Part shown: in pieces, positions 47,388 through 59,049 of the stretch | Layout: the number at the start of each line of letters is the position of its first letter | Numbering within the stretch: position 1 is the first letter of the stretch | Assembly: GCA_030737875.1 (NCBI GenBank) | Contig: CM060910.1 | Coordinates: forward strand, 252,372,427-252,436,426 | Source: Allium sativum | Lineage: Eukaryota; Streptophyta; Magnoliopsida; Asparagales; Amaryllidaceae | Direction: 5' to 3' | Length of the DNA: 64,000 nucleotides | Program-made: the position numbers and the translations under genes | The notes under the pieces: model-generated | The model's database searches: none | Told to the model about the DNA's origin: nothing | The model's input: the letters and a program-made list of their open reading frames with translations, nothing else

Positions 47388-48299
47388 TGTAATAGCTCGG
47401 AAATCTGAGCCAATTTAAAATTTTTATTTTGACAATTTTAACGAATTTTGAATATTTCGAATGGATTATTTTAAATAATAGCGACGAGAAATTTATTTTG
47501 AATAGAATTAGAACGTATATATTTATATAGATCGTCGTTAGAATATAAATAATTATTTAAAATTATAAAAGGAATTGAAAATGGCGCGGTAGTTTGAAAT
47601 TTCGATTTCAAAATTCAAATGTGTGCACAGGATTCAAAATAAACCGGATTTTGGCGAAACAAAAAATATTTGAATCTAATTGAGAATATCTTTCCAACGA
47701 ATCCGAAAAATTGAAATTTCATAGCGGGAATCAAAAGTTACGTCCAGTTGAAAATTCAGAATAGTCGCTATGGAATTTTCGGCCCTTAAAAATAGTCATT
47801 TTGCAAACGACCTCGGTTTTCGACGAAACCACTTTTGTTGGATCCGTGATGTCAAGTTATTGCTAGATTCCAAAATTCGTAATTTTTCGAATCGATATGT
47901 AAGCGTGGCAAAGGAAAACGTGTTTTGACAGTTTTAGTTGATTTTAATCGACTGGAAAATGGCCATTTTTCAAACGGTCTCGGAATTTGATGAAATTAGT
48001 TTTGTTTGGACCGTATCGTCAATACGAAGCTAGAAAATATTTTTCGGGAATTTTTAGAGTTCATATGTGGCCCCGGTAAAATGAAATGCTTGTTCAAATT
48101 CAATATATAGATTTATATTTTGATTTTGACGAAAACTGATCGAAACGACCGAACCAGCTTACGATACATATCCCATTGTGTTCGGAGTGGGGGTAATTAG
48201 CTATGGACGACAGTCGGTGGGTTCGATTTCGAGGTCGAAATAAAAAGTTGCTTTTTGAAATAAAATAATTAAATAATATAAAAAAATAATAATAAACAC

Positions 48300-48650
48300 G
48301 TCACCCCTCCCTCCTTATTATCTCCCAGCCCCCCTTCCCCCCTCCCCCGTTGTTAATTCAGTTGAAATGAATAAAAAAAAGAAGAAAAAAACCCATCGCG
48401 CCCTAGCGCGATGGCCCCTTCCACCGCCGCCTCCCACCATCGCTCGGTCGCCGAACCCTCCCCCTCCGATACCGCATCGCCACCCTCCGTCTTCTCCCCT
48501 CCCTCGCGAGATCCGAGGATCCGTCGCCCCCTCAAAGAACTGACCGCCGCGCGAGCCCAGTGCGCCACCGCCCCCTTGCCTGACCGCCGACCCTCAGTCC
48601 ACCCACCGCAACTCCGTTCTGGCCCCACCTCCGTAGTAGAAATGTGAAAC
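48300..48650 (+). other. GC-rich island with perfect hairpin inside the LTR
   Basis: A C-rich, GC-rich block stands out in AT-rich surroundings. A perfect 8-bp stem, CATCGCGC (48394-48401)/GCGCGATG (48406-48413), with a 4-base loop lies within it. A 78-codon frame starting at 48411 is proline/serine-rich and probably composition-driven. This could be the LTR transcription-start/leader region. Confidence 0.45.
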
Positions 48651-48829
48651 CATGAGTTTTTCTTTCTTTTTTTCTTTCAACATCTATTTTATTTGATTTT
48701 AGTGCAAATAACATTATAAAGTTTAGACTTTAATTATATGCAGTTTAGATTTTTAAGAATGTAAAAGTAGGATTTTTATTTATTTAAAAGTTTAGATCTT
48801 TGATAAGGAAAAGATTTGATTTTGAAATG

Positions 48830-49345
48830 AAAGATGAGATTTTTATATGATAGGAAGATTAAAAATATGATTTTTATATTATATAGATAATAAAAATTTG
48901 ATCTTTATTATGTAGGAGATATAAAAATATGATTTTTATTCATGTAGATTAATAAAAATATAATTTTTATTATATTGCTAGCAAGATAAAAATATAATTT
49001 TTATCATGGAAGTAGCGTTGTAAAGGAGTGATTCTTACATATGTAGCAGTGATATAAAAATACGATATTTATATATAAACATATAATTTTTATATAGAGA
49101 ATAGCGTGATAAAAATATAATCTTTATTATATGAGCACCATTATAAAAATAGAATTTTTATCTATATAGTAGTGGTATAAAAATAGAATTTTTATCTATA
49201 TAGTAGCGGTATAAAAATAGAATTTTTATCTATATAGTAGCGGTATAAAAATATAATTTTTATCTATATGGTAGCGGTATAAAAATGTGATTTTTATATA
49301 CATAGCAACAATATAAAAATGTGATTTTTATATATGTAGTGGCTA
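48830..49345. repeat. Palindromic minisatellite, about 34-bp unit
   Basis: Units of the form GTAGCGGTATAAAAATAGAATTTTTATCTATATA repeat with variation; the most regular copies are at 49167-49330. Each unit contains the self-complementary ATAAAAAT..ATTTTTAT, so the array could fold into a series of hairpins. Confidence 0.8.
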
Positions 49346-50047
49346 CGGACAATGAAATTGACAAAGGGGCGAGCACGATGAAGATTTCTGCATATAAAGA
49401 GTCGTGGTATTGGATTAGCTAGTCGGTGAAAACTTCTCACTCTAAATCTTGTTTTCTAGTTAAAAATATATACTAGGATGCAGATGGTGCTTAGCAGCAC
49501 CCAACACCCGTCATCCACAGACCATGGACGACTTGTATGCTTGTTTGATGTGTTGTGAAGTTTGTTTGTGATGTTGATGTGAAATAGATAACGAAATATT
49601 CATGTGTTGAAATAAATTAATTATCGTTAAAAATATAATTTTTAACGTGAATGTGAATAAAAATATATTCATTTACAAACCGGACGGTTTGTTTATGTAC
49701 ACCTATTTGAAGGATATTGATTGGGACGATAAATTTTACACGTCGCCCAACTGCACAAATAATATTCAGTGTTTGTTGATTTGAAACCCCACACGGGTGT
49801 TGGGATGATATTTGACGTACACTAATCCCAATTATTTAGTTGTATGTTGATCGATTGGTCGACAGACTGTGTAAGCGTTAATTATTTATATTTAATGCTT
49901 ATGCAGTGGTGTGGTGCACTTTGGATGATGGTTGATTATTTATCGTTGCTATTATATACATGTGTTGTATGGAATCCATATAATTAACATTATATGGTAA
50001 TTGATTGGGCCTCATTCCAATTGGGAAAATAGAGAATAGAATAAAAG

Positions 50048-50075
50048 ATATATATATATATATATATATATATTC
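50048..50075. repeat. (TA)n microsatellite
   Basis: AT dinucleotide run in the putative solo LTR. Confidence 0.93.
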
Positions 50076-50370
50076 AGGTGTTGAATAGAATAAAATAAAG
50101 ATTCATGTGTTGAATAGAATAAATAGTCATGTGTTGACGATGCTCATGTGTTGAGAATATTCATGTGTTGAAACTTATCATGTGTTGAAAATTATCATGT
50201 TTTGAAAGAAATATTTTAAACAATAAAATCTTTATCTTTATCATAATTTTTATCAAATATATAAAATAATAAAAATAGTCATGTGTTGACAGTACTCATG
50301 TGTTGAGAATATGCATGTGTTGAAAGAAATATAGATTCATGTGTTGCACAGAATAAATATTCATTTGTTG
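50076..50370. repeat. TTCATGTGTTGA short-motif repeats
   Basis: About ten copies of (T)CATGTGTTGA, often followed by ATAGAATAAA, are spread over 300 bp of the putative solo LTR. Confidence 0.75.
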
Positions 50371-50645
50371 AATAGAATAACGAAGTTATTCAAAAATATA
50401 TAAAGCCGTGTTGATTAGTGATGCGCTATTTTGACGCGAACGATATTTAAATCGCTTATATTCGTTTTTATAATGATTATAGAAAAGGAAGTGATTTCAA
50501 AATATAACGTTTTGAAAATATTATCATTTGTATATCGATGATGTGGAATATTCAATTTTGATTCGAAATTGAATATGAAGTTGAAATCGTTTCGAAAACG
50601 AATTTAAAACGATTTACAAAATATGTTTTAAAAGGAAATCGACGT

Positions 50646-50646
50646 A

Positions 50647-50680
<34 letters not shown>

Positions 50681-50682
50681 AT
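50646..50682. repeat. (TA)n microsatellite
   Basis: AT dinucleotide run in the putative solo LTR. Confidence 0.93.
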
Positions 50683-53600
50683 GGCCTGAATAGAACGCGC
50701 TACGCTGCGGCAGTTCGTGAATTTCGACCATTGACTTCGAATGGACATTACGGGAGATCCGACCGTCGGATTATCCTAAAACCGGAACCGTTGGGTTCGT
50801 ATCGAAAAGAGATTTCTAATGAATATTAGAAATTTGAAATATAACGGTTGGATTTGGAATTATGTCCAAATCATATTTGGAAAAGGTCGATGTAAGTGCA
50901 GTTCGATGGCCGTTGATGGAAATCGACTGTACGGGCCTTGATAAAATTATTAAAAATAGTAATAATTTGTGTGAAATCATAAGAAATGATTTATGAAGAA
51001 TTGGGATGAAAAATTCCACATTTGTAAAGATAAAAGTAGATTTTTATCGAAATGAACTAGTTTTGAACTAGAATTAAAATCAATTTATTTTTGAAATAAA
51101 TAAATTGAATTTGAAAGGGGTTTTAAAAGTAACCAGAATTTCCAATATATAAAGTAGAAATGGATTTATATCGAAATTATCTTCGGAATATTTCGATGTT
51201 GGATTTCGTGATTATACAGATATGGTTGTGGAAATTTGAAAGATATATTTTGTATCGTTATTTCCAATACGATATTTGTTGGTCGTAGAATTTGATATTG
51301 AATATAAGGCGATATATTTTCTATTCAGAGCCTTGTATTTAATATCAAATGTGATTTGGGTTTGTCGTGAATGGTGTCTTCATTAACACTGTTCTTAAAC
51401 CCAGTTGAGAAAAAGATTAAATCTTTCTACTTAGATTTAATGAGTGTACCAATTAAATAATATTAATTGGAGTTGAATTTAAATTGGCTTTTGGGTTTAT
51501 CATGAGCGGTGTTTTGAATAAACCTGTTCTTTAACCCGATTAACAATGGAAAGTGATTTTGGGTTTATCGTGAATCGTGTTTTAGATGACATTGGTTCTT
51601 TAACCCAGTTAAAGACAGGATATTGATTTTTGAGAAGATTAAAACTAAGTGGAGTTTTAATGAATCTGTAATTAGATTGAAATGTGAATTGATAAATTAA
51701 ATTATCAAGTTTGGAAAGTGATCGAGAATGGAGTATCACCAGTTTTGCTCCAAAGCGATAGTTAAATCTTTAATTAGATTTGAACGTGAAATGGTAATTA
51801 ATATTTACCGATAACACCGTGGTGTTAGATATGGGGTATTACCAGTTTTGCTCCATGGGATGAATAGGTTGGGATTGGGAAATAAAATAAATAATTACTT
51901 CGGTGTGGTTCGCTAATCCCGACTAGTTTGGAAAACCTTAACATGGTTTGAAATGATATCCAAAGGAAGATTAAAGAATAAATTTAGAAGAATTTATCTT
52001 TGATAAAATTAATGGGAACTTTTCCCTAAGAGTGTGAAAATTTGAATAAAATAATATTCTGAATTGGAATGAGGCGTATGTTGTGTTTGTGTAACATTTG
52101 TTTATTATATACGCGGGTTATTCGGAAAGGCCGGGTTTATACCCATTCTGAATAACCGATTCGACGATAAGTCGAAGATGAAGACGGTGGTTGAAGACCG
52201 AAAGTCTTTACATAGTTTGGGTGATTACTGATGATCTTGATTGGGCTGTACACCCAAGAGGAGGGAAACAGTTGGTGATCGTCCAGACGTACTTGGAGAT
52301 CGATGGATATGCGAGGAAAGTGCCTCCGGTTTCGTTCAGACCCAGAACGAAGTTGTAAATGGACTGTGTGTCTGACATTGGATTTTATTCTGTGTTGATT
52401 GATCTCTATCTAATATACATCTGTTTGGCGGCGGAGAATTTATTCTATTGCTTAACGCCATTCTCTGAGACGTACGAGCTCAGAGGTTGTATATCGATGG
52501 ACATCAGTCGCATGGAGTGAATTGCCTGCGTGGCACACCTAAGTGGCAATTGATCAAGGCTTCTATTGAAAAGCAAAGTCTTGTGGTTGATGATCAAAGC
52601 ATGGCCTGTGTGGCGCAGCTTTGTGTATAGCGTTAATTCGCGAGCCTCACACCTCGGTATGAGTCAAAAACGGGATAAGGACCCAAGGAGTGCACGATGT
52701 TTCTTTCTAGCTAGTGGTGGTGTCAGTGCTTAAACTGGCAGACATTTATATACTTTTCACATGTGTGGTTGTTGGAATGCGAGGCGTCTCGAATATATGG
52801 TTGATAACTGGCACTATGTGAGCCAATGTATAGACCATTATATATAGGTCCTATAGGACCGGGAAACGTGTGTTCATGAATAACTAATCTTCAAAAGTAA
52901 GAGAGGACCGACCTTGGAGGTTCCAAGGGATCGCTGGGTGTGGTCCTGAGACATTAGCTAGAGTGTCTCGAATCGGAGAGGAGCTTGCCCCTTGTCTCGA
53001 CTCATGATGGAATCCAATTTCCAATACGTGATATTGCAGTTTTATTTGTAGAGCCTAGTATGGCGACATAGTGGTATGGGTCACTTATGCCGTCTATGAT
53101 TGATACTTATGATTGAAATTGTTTTCTTCACTTATAGTAATAATTATCTGTTTTTAAACGTATCAAGCATTCTTTGGCTATTATAAGGTAAAACCCTACC
53201 CTTCGGCTTGCGTTGCATTGTGTGATGGGACCTGGGTCTTATAATAGCTTCATTTTTCTTTATTTAGCATTGCGTTGTTTGTTTTATGCACTGGTATTAT
53301 TGGGAGGAAACCCGTTCCGTGTTATACGGCGTGGTCCCTTGATTTACCTAACTTTAAAAATAAAGATTAATAACTGTTTTAGTCCTTACACCAGTCACAT
53401 GACTGACCTGGAGTTTATTGTTTTAACCTAAACTCTGGGTGCCCCTATTTTCTACACGGGCAGCTAGTAGTTTTGGTTTTGCAGATTTATATTCACAGGA
53501 TCCTGATTTACAGCTGGAACGATGCTCGGAAAGCTCTGTATCCGTGTATTACTTTCAGTTGTATTTTGATTTTTTTCCGTTGCGATGTATTTAAATGTAA

Positions 53601-53774
53601 TTTAAATCTCTGATATTTTCTGTGTTGTATTTATTCATACTCTGTATATTCTTGTATTCTGATGGAATTGTTGTAATATACAATGAAATGTTCTTCTGTT
53701 TGCTTTCCGATGTGTGTTGTTCTCAACGCAATCCGTGCTTCCCGTCACGGGGAAGTTCGGGTCGTGTCATAGAT

Positions 53775-54410
53775 GGTACAGTGAGAACGATATGAATAAA
53801 CTCCGTCCGTTACATTAGCCAAATTTTGGTCAATATTTGCACCCATTGATGTGAAAACAAAAGCATTGTTGTATGATCGGATGCTAGCTCGGAAGTGGGT
53901 ACTAATTTCGGTTTGATCAGCAAACAGGTCAACCAACTGTGAATGAGCGGATGGTAGAAAAATAGTATTCTTACCATTTGAACAACACGACTATGAAGTT
54001 TTGAAAACAAATTTCTTTACAGTGCAAAAGGGACAGATAGATGGTTCTGGCAACACATATTTATGAAAGGCATTATTGGAAACAAAGTTTCGTCCGTAAT
54101 TATGGGATGCTCTAAGCCTTTGAAGAGGAACATGAACATTTTGGACTGTTTCAATTAGAGTAGAAAAAAGAAGTTAAGAGGAGAGATAAATGGAAGTAAG
54201 CATGAAGAACGCAGGAGAATATTTTAATATTATATGAAATAGTACCGTTGGTAGGTTTTGCTTGTTGTTCAATAAACCGAAGTCGTTGTGAACGGCGTTG
54301 CTATCCACGGTTTGCCAGATGTTGTTCATGTTCGTTGTCTGACATCCTAGCACCTCTAGGTCTTTGAGAAAGGCATCAGTGTTCTCGCTGTTCGGAATCC
54401 ATGTGGTTAT
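53775..54410 (-). pseudogene. Helitron gene, N-terminal exons with stops
   Basis: Exon 53936-53775 reads FRASIRSYNNAFVFTSMGA then NIDQNLANVTDGVYSYR, the conserved Helitron N-terminal signature. Exon 54145-53975 reads VQNVHVPLQRLRASHNYGRN, LPEPSICPFCTVKKF and, past a stop, SCCSNG. The exon ending at 54246 reads MSDNEHEQHLANRG and QRRSQRLRFIEQQ with two stops. The 54245-54146 intron is normal (100 bp), but the apparent intron 53974-53937 is only 38 bp, suggesting a deletion. Confidence 0.78.
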
Positions 54411-54819
54411 TGAAAGAAGAAGGTGATAGAATATAGGTTTGTGAGCAGAGGAATAGAAGTGAGCAGAAGACTGAAGATGTTGATGAAAGAGTTTGAATGG
54501 AAGAAGTTAAAGGTATAAGGGGGGAAGACATTAGTCGTTATACACATATGCCTTCTCAATTGACTTGTAAATAAAATTGCTAAAAAAAAGGAGTTAAATA
54601 TGGAAATTTAAATAATATTGGATTATTTGAAGGAGGACTGAGTAAGCAAGCTAAAACGGTGGTATTTAAAAATTTGAGTTGTAATTTTAGGATAGAAAAT
54701 CAGGGGCAACATGGAGTGGAATTTGAAAGGGAAAAAAATATGCTACTTAGATAAATATCAGTACATCGCCAAATTCATCATAATTTAAAGAAGAAACCCT
54801 GAGTATAAATATTTCTACA

Positions 54820-56020
54820 AACAAATTTATAATGTTATAAGATGTATTATATTTATGCCTATGCGTGTAATAATAATTTAAAGAAAAATAAGATAAGGTC
54901 ATTGAAAAAGTGTGTTTAATAATGAAGAGAAATGAACTGAGATAAGAATAAAGTGGCATTTTAAACATAGGTTGACACGGTTTGCATTCAAAGTTGTAAT
55001 CAAACTTATTAGCCATTTATTTGTCCCATTTGGCATTAGAAATATATAGATGAATTTGAAATAGTAGTAAAAACAAATGAATAACAATATAAGCAAATTT
55101 AATACTAATGTTGACATGCATGCTATCAGTATTTGTATAGTAGCAAAGATGATATAAATGAAGAAACGTTCATGACAGTCAACAGTAAATACGTGAAGCT
55201 CAAACCTGTGTAACTTTGCAGACATTTCAAATGCATTAGAAGAGGCAGCAACTCAGTACGTCCATGGTAACAGGCTACCATACATTTATGTTTTCTATAA
55301 ATGAATATTAGCTGCAACAAACAGTTTAATACTTCAGACTTTCAACTGTTTTGAGAATAATATAACTTATAACATTATAACTTTCGTACTTTAGATTTAG
55401 AAAAAATAGTTTAATACAACAAACTTTTATAATGTTATAACATGTATTATATGTATGCCTCTGCGAGTAATGATAATGTGAAGAAAAAGAAGATAAGGTC
55501 ATTGAAAAAGTGTGTTTAACAAAGAAGAGAAATGAACCGCGATGAGAATAAAGTGGCATTTTAAATACAGGTTCACAAAATTTGCATTCAAAGTTGAAAT
55601 CAAACTTATTAACCATTTATTTGTCCTATTTAGCATCACAGAAATATTGATGAATTTGAAACATGACTAAAATCATAAATAACAATATAAGCAAATTTAA
55701 TACTAATACAGACATGCATGCTATCATTATTTGTATAATAGCATAGATGTTATAAATTAAGAAATGTTCATGACATGCAACAGTTAGTACGTGAAGCTCA
55801 AACCTTTGTAACTTCGCTAACATTTCAAATGCATCAGAAGAGGCAGCAACTTAGTACGTCAATGGTAACAGGCTGCCATAAATTTATGTTTACTGTAAAT
55901 GAATATTAGCTGCAAAAAACAGTTTAATACTTCAGACTTTCAACTGTTTTCAGAATAATATAACTTATACCATTATAAATTTAATACTTTAGACTTGCAA
56001 AAAACAGTTTAATACTTCAA
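54820..56020. repeat. Tandem segmental duplication A, period 600 bp
   Basis: 54820-55420 and 55420-56020 align with a period of 600 bp (for example ATTGAAAAAGTGTGTTTAA at 54901 and 55501) at roughly 85% identity by eye. Both copies keep, on the minus strand, VAASS(N/D)AFEM(S/L)AKL(H/Q)R ending at a splice donor (CAG|GTTTGAG, AAG|GTTTGAG), which looks like a duplicated exon end. Confidence 0.8.
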
Positions 56021-56210
56021 ACTTGCAAATAACAGTTTAATACTTCAGATATCAACTGTTTTGAGAATAATATAGCTTATACCATTATAAATTTAATACT
56101 TCAGACTTGGAAAAAATAGTTTAATACTTCAGACTTGCAGACAACAGTTTAATACTTCAGACTTGCAGATAACAGTTTAATACTTCAGACTTCAAATACT
56201 GCTACTCAAA
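55910..56210. repeat. AACAGTTTAATACTTCAGACTTGCAG minisatellite
   Basis: Eight or more copies of a 28-bp unit (ACAGTTTAATACTTCAGACTTGCAGATA) with variation; more copies follow at 56725-56830 at the start of the next duplication. Confidence 0.82.
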
Positions 56211-57345
56211 TCCATAAAAATGGTACGTGAATTTGAAATGCTTAATTGAATATCACCTTTGATAAATATCTGTAATCTGGGTTTCACTAAAATGTTGGCT
56301 GCGACATTTAACCCGATCACGTTCTCCACAATGTTGCTACTACTCGAACCTTGCATCAACAACCAATCCGACGCCTCAAAAATACAATAGAAACACTATA
56401 GTATGATAGGTTTGACAAAACATCTGACAGCAAGAGAGTGATCCAACATTTAATTCTACTATTAAATAGACAGTGATTCCAGAATTGGAGTTTCATGAAA
56501 TTCTAATAGGCATCTTGGTTGATTTATATTCTTACATAGGACCGTAAATATAGACATATGCTTACATAGGACCGTAAATAGCACAAAAACATATAAAAGG
56601 AAAGTTGAGTGGCAACGGATCTGCAAACATATGAGTGGCAACAGGTCTGCGCATAAATAGCACATAAACATATAAATGTAAACAATATACATCATAAAAT
56701 CAAATAGCTACACCCGTTGACCAAATTTAATACTTCAGACTTGGAAAAAACAATTTAACACTTCAGACTTGCAGATAACAGTTTAATACTTCAGACTTGC
56801 AGATAACAGTTTAATACTTCAGACTTCAAATAGCACTACTTAAATCCATTAAAATGGTACATGATTTTGAAATGCATAATCGAATATCACCTTTGATACA
56901 TATTTGTAATTTGGGTTTCACTAAAATGTTGGTTGCCATATTTAATCGATCACGTTCTCCACAATGTTGCTACTACTTGAACCCTGCATCAGCAACCAAT
57001 CTGATGCCTCAAAAATACAGTAGAAACACTATAGTATGATAGGTTTGACAAAACATCTAACAACAAGATAGTGATCCAACATTTAATTCTACTATTAAAC
57101 AGACAGTCATTCCAGAATTCGAGTTTCATGAAATTCTAACAGGCATCTTGGTTGATTTATATCCTTACATAGGATCGTAAATATAGACATATGGTTACAT
57201 AGGACCGTAAATAGCATATAAACATATGAAAGGAAAGTTGAGTGGCAATGGATTTGCAAACATATGAGTGGCAACGGGTCTACGCATAAATAGCACATAA
57301 ACATATAAATGTAAATAGTATACATCATAAAATCAAATGGCTACA
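56090..57345. repeat. Tandem segmental duplication B, period about 634 bp
   Basis: 56090-56705 and 56725-57345 are near copies; both carry similar minus-strand frames and an exon-like segment. In the left copy the segment reads ASDWLLMQGSSSSNIVENV then IGLNVAANILVKPRLQIFIK and ends at AAAG|GTGATA. The right copy has a small deletion and stops. Their orientation matches the exons at 58283-58852. Confidence 0.8.
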
Positions 57346-57365
57346 CTCGTTGACCAAATTAAGGT

Positions 57366-57728
57366 TAGGGGTGGCAATTAGACCCGACCCAATGGACCTG
57401 GACCTGACCCGGCGGGTCTCGGTTATAGACGAATCAGGTTTTGTCGGGTCTAAACTATAAATTTCAAAAATCTAGACCCGACCCGATCCGAGCTTCGGGT
57501 CGGGTCGGGTCGGTTCGGGTCCGGTTGAATAATAACACTAAAAATACATATATTTCAATGTTTTTTGGTCGGGTCTTTCGGGTCGTGTCTATGCGGGTCG
57601 GGTTTGATCGGGTCTTGATGATATTTTGCATCACCTAGACCCGACCCGAGACCCATTGGCTTCGATTCGGGTCCGGGTCTTTTCGGGTCGGTTCGGTTCG
57701 GGTTTTTCGGTTCTAATTGCCAGCCCTA
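57366..57728. mobile_element. hAT-type miniature element, 363 bp
   Basis: Ends TAGGGGTGGCAATTAGACCC and, reverse-complemented, TAGGGCTGGCAATTAGAACC form the terminal inverted repeat. The 8-bp target duplication ATTAAGGT is exact (57358-57365 and 57729-57736). The interior is packed with GGGTC/GACCC and CGGGT repeats in both orientations. The TAGGGSTGGCAAT terminus is shared with the 19817 and 41650 elements, so they are related families. Confidence 0.9.
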
Positions 57729-58282
57729 ATTAAGGTGTACGAATTGATGGTGCAATTTCCTATCTCACCCTGGTTTGACGTGTGCTATCATCGTGCACAA
57801 CAAACATTTATTTTACGTCCAAAATTATCAGAGTTTGAAGCATAACATTCAAAGGTATAAATGAGGAGGTCGACGAACACGCAATTTAGCAACATTGGCT
57901 CGTTATCTAAAGTGAATGACTCAGTGTACATATTCTTAAGTTTGGCGGTTTATATAAATATGAACAATCCTATAACAAAATAAACCATTAGCGTAAAAGT
58001 GAATTAACATATATGGACACATAGTGGTAGAAACTTGCATGGAGTAACAAAAGTGATAGTCCAAAATGAATTTAGCATTTCAAAGTCTCAAAACAAAGGT
58101 GTAATATATTATTCAAAATGGTTAAATTATTCGTACGAAACATGATTAACTTTTATTTGTACTACAAACTCAACAATAATCTTCGAAACAAAGATGCAGC
58201 TGAACCATTAAATCACCTCAAACCCAAAATATTAGCTTACTAACAAATGGGTAAATCAATAAAAGAATAGTTTGAAATATAC

Positions 58283-58852
58283 CTATAATTGCAGTGCGAA
58301 ACGTCACAAACACGGAAGAAGCGAGTGTTGAACGCCATCTGCAATGTAAAATTGTGATATGAAAAAAATGATTCACAGTGAACTACAAATCAATCATCAA
58401 GTGAACCGTACAAAAATATGAACAACACCGTGGTGTAATGTAATTTCCATTTGCAAAATGGGTATTTGATCCGCAATGATATTATATTCTGGGTAGAAAC
58501 TCAAAAACCTTTAGGTATCGAAAATAAAGATCATAACTGTAAAATAGTTATACAGCAACAGAAGTCACCTCGTACGTCCTCATCGACTCGAAGGAAGGGT
58601 TGATGCGGTGGTGAGAGCGAGGAGGAGTGGTAGATCTGTAAAAACATCAGAAAGAACATCAAAAATTAAACGAAATTGTAGAAAGGAAGGAAATACGAAA
58701 ATATGTTACCTGAGATGTCGTCGACGTGGACGATTAACGGTTGATCCAGTTGTAGAAGTGAGGAGGAGTTGTAGATCTTGCGGGTCGTCCAAAGGAGAGG
58801 TTGGTTTTGAGAACGGTTGGGGCGGGTAGAGGGTGAAGAACGAAATAGACAT
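58283..58852 (-). CDS. First three exons of an unidentified minus-strand gene
   Basis: ATG at 58852, after a pyrimidine-rich, 5'-UTR-like stretch. Exon 1 58852-58710 (143 bp, donor TCAG|GTAACA), exon 2 58635-58569 (67 bp, acceptor GTTTTTACAG, donor ACGAG|GTGACT), exon 3 58338-58283 (56 bp, acceptor TTACATTGCAG, donor ATAG|GTATAT). All junctions are in phase and give 88 full codons. The protein starts MSISFFTLYPPQPFSKPTSP, has an Arg-rich VNRPRRRHLRSTTPPRSHH segment, and continues MAFNTRFFRVCDVSHCNY. Further exons probably lie at lower coordinates (a frame with MYTESFTLDNEPMLLNCVFV near 57820-57960, and the exon-like segments of duplications A and B). It lies upstream of, and codirectional with, the Helitron gene, so it may be Helitron-carried. 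Family not recognised. Confidence 0.5.
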
Positions 58853-59049
58853 GGAAGGTCTGAGGAAAGGAAGACAGGAAGACGTAAGAAGAGGAAATAA
58901 AGGTGGAAGGAAGTAATCGGTGAGTAATACGGAGTTTTGATGGAATTTTTAGGGTTGACAGGTTGTTGACAAATGAGGAACCGTGAAGAAAGTGGATGAC
59001 GGAGAGAAGAAAGGCGATGACCAAAAAAGAATAAAATTAGTATATGTGT

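Larger units (their letters stand above)
47388..53769 (+). mobile_element. 6.4-kb putative solo LTR inserted in the Helitron gene
   Basis: The sequence begins TGTAATAGCTCGG and ends GGTCGTGTCA (TG..CA), flanked by TAAAT (47383-47387) and TAGAT (53770-53774), a 5-bp duplication with one mismatch. Removing it plus one flank joins the two Helitron frames without a shift. The last kilobase resembles a U5 region. I found no primer-binding site, polypurine tract, gag/pol or repeated ends inside, so a solo LTR is the best reading. Orientation is assigned from the LTR-like 3' end. At 6382 bp it is exceptionally long. Confidence 0.7.
42800..54410 (-). mobile_element. Decayed autonomous-type Helitron coding region, split by an LTR insertion
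   Basis: On the minus strand, in order: an N-terminal exon with stops (about 54407-54246), exons 54145-53975 and 53936-53775, an LTR insertion (47388-53769), then 47382-46875, 46129-45946 and 45851-42800. Together they cover the Helitron-like N domain, the HUH Rep nuclease and a Pif1-type helicase, the defining set of an autonomous plant Helitron. Multiple frameshifts and stops make it non-functional. The TC and CTRR termini were not located, so the limits given are those of the coding remnant. Confidence 0.85.

Noticed and set aside
48411..48647. 78-codon Pro/Ser/Arg-rich frame in the GC island
   Set aside because: The opposite strand is also open in long frames, as expected of GC-rich, stop-poor sequence; no domain or codon pattern supports coding.
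54747..55616. Hydrophobic, membrane-like minus-strand frames
   Set aside because: AT-rich sequence naturally gives Phe/Leu/Tyr-rich frames; only the exon-like ends conserved between duplicates are worth attention.
58608..58829. Plus-strand Arg-rich frame
   Set aside because: It is antisense to two well-spliced minus-strand exons and explained by them.
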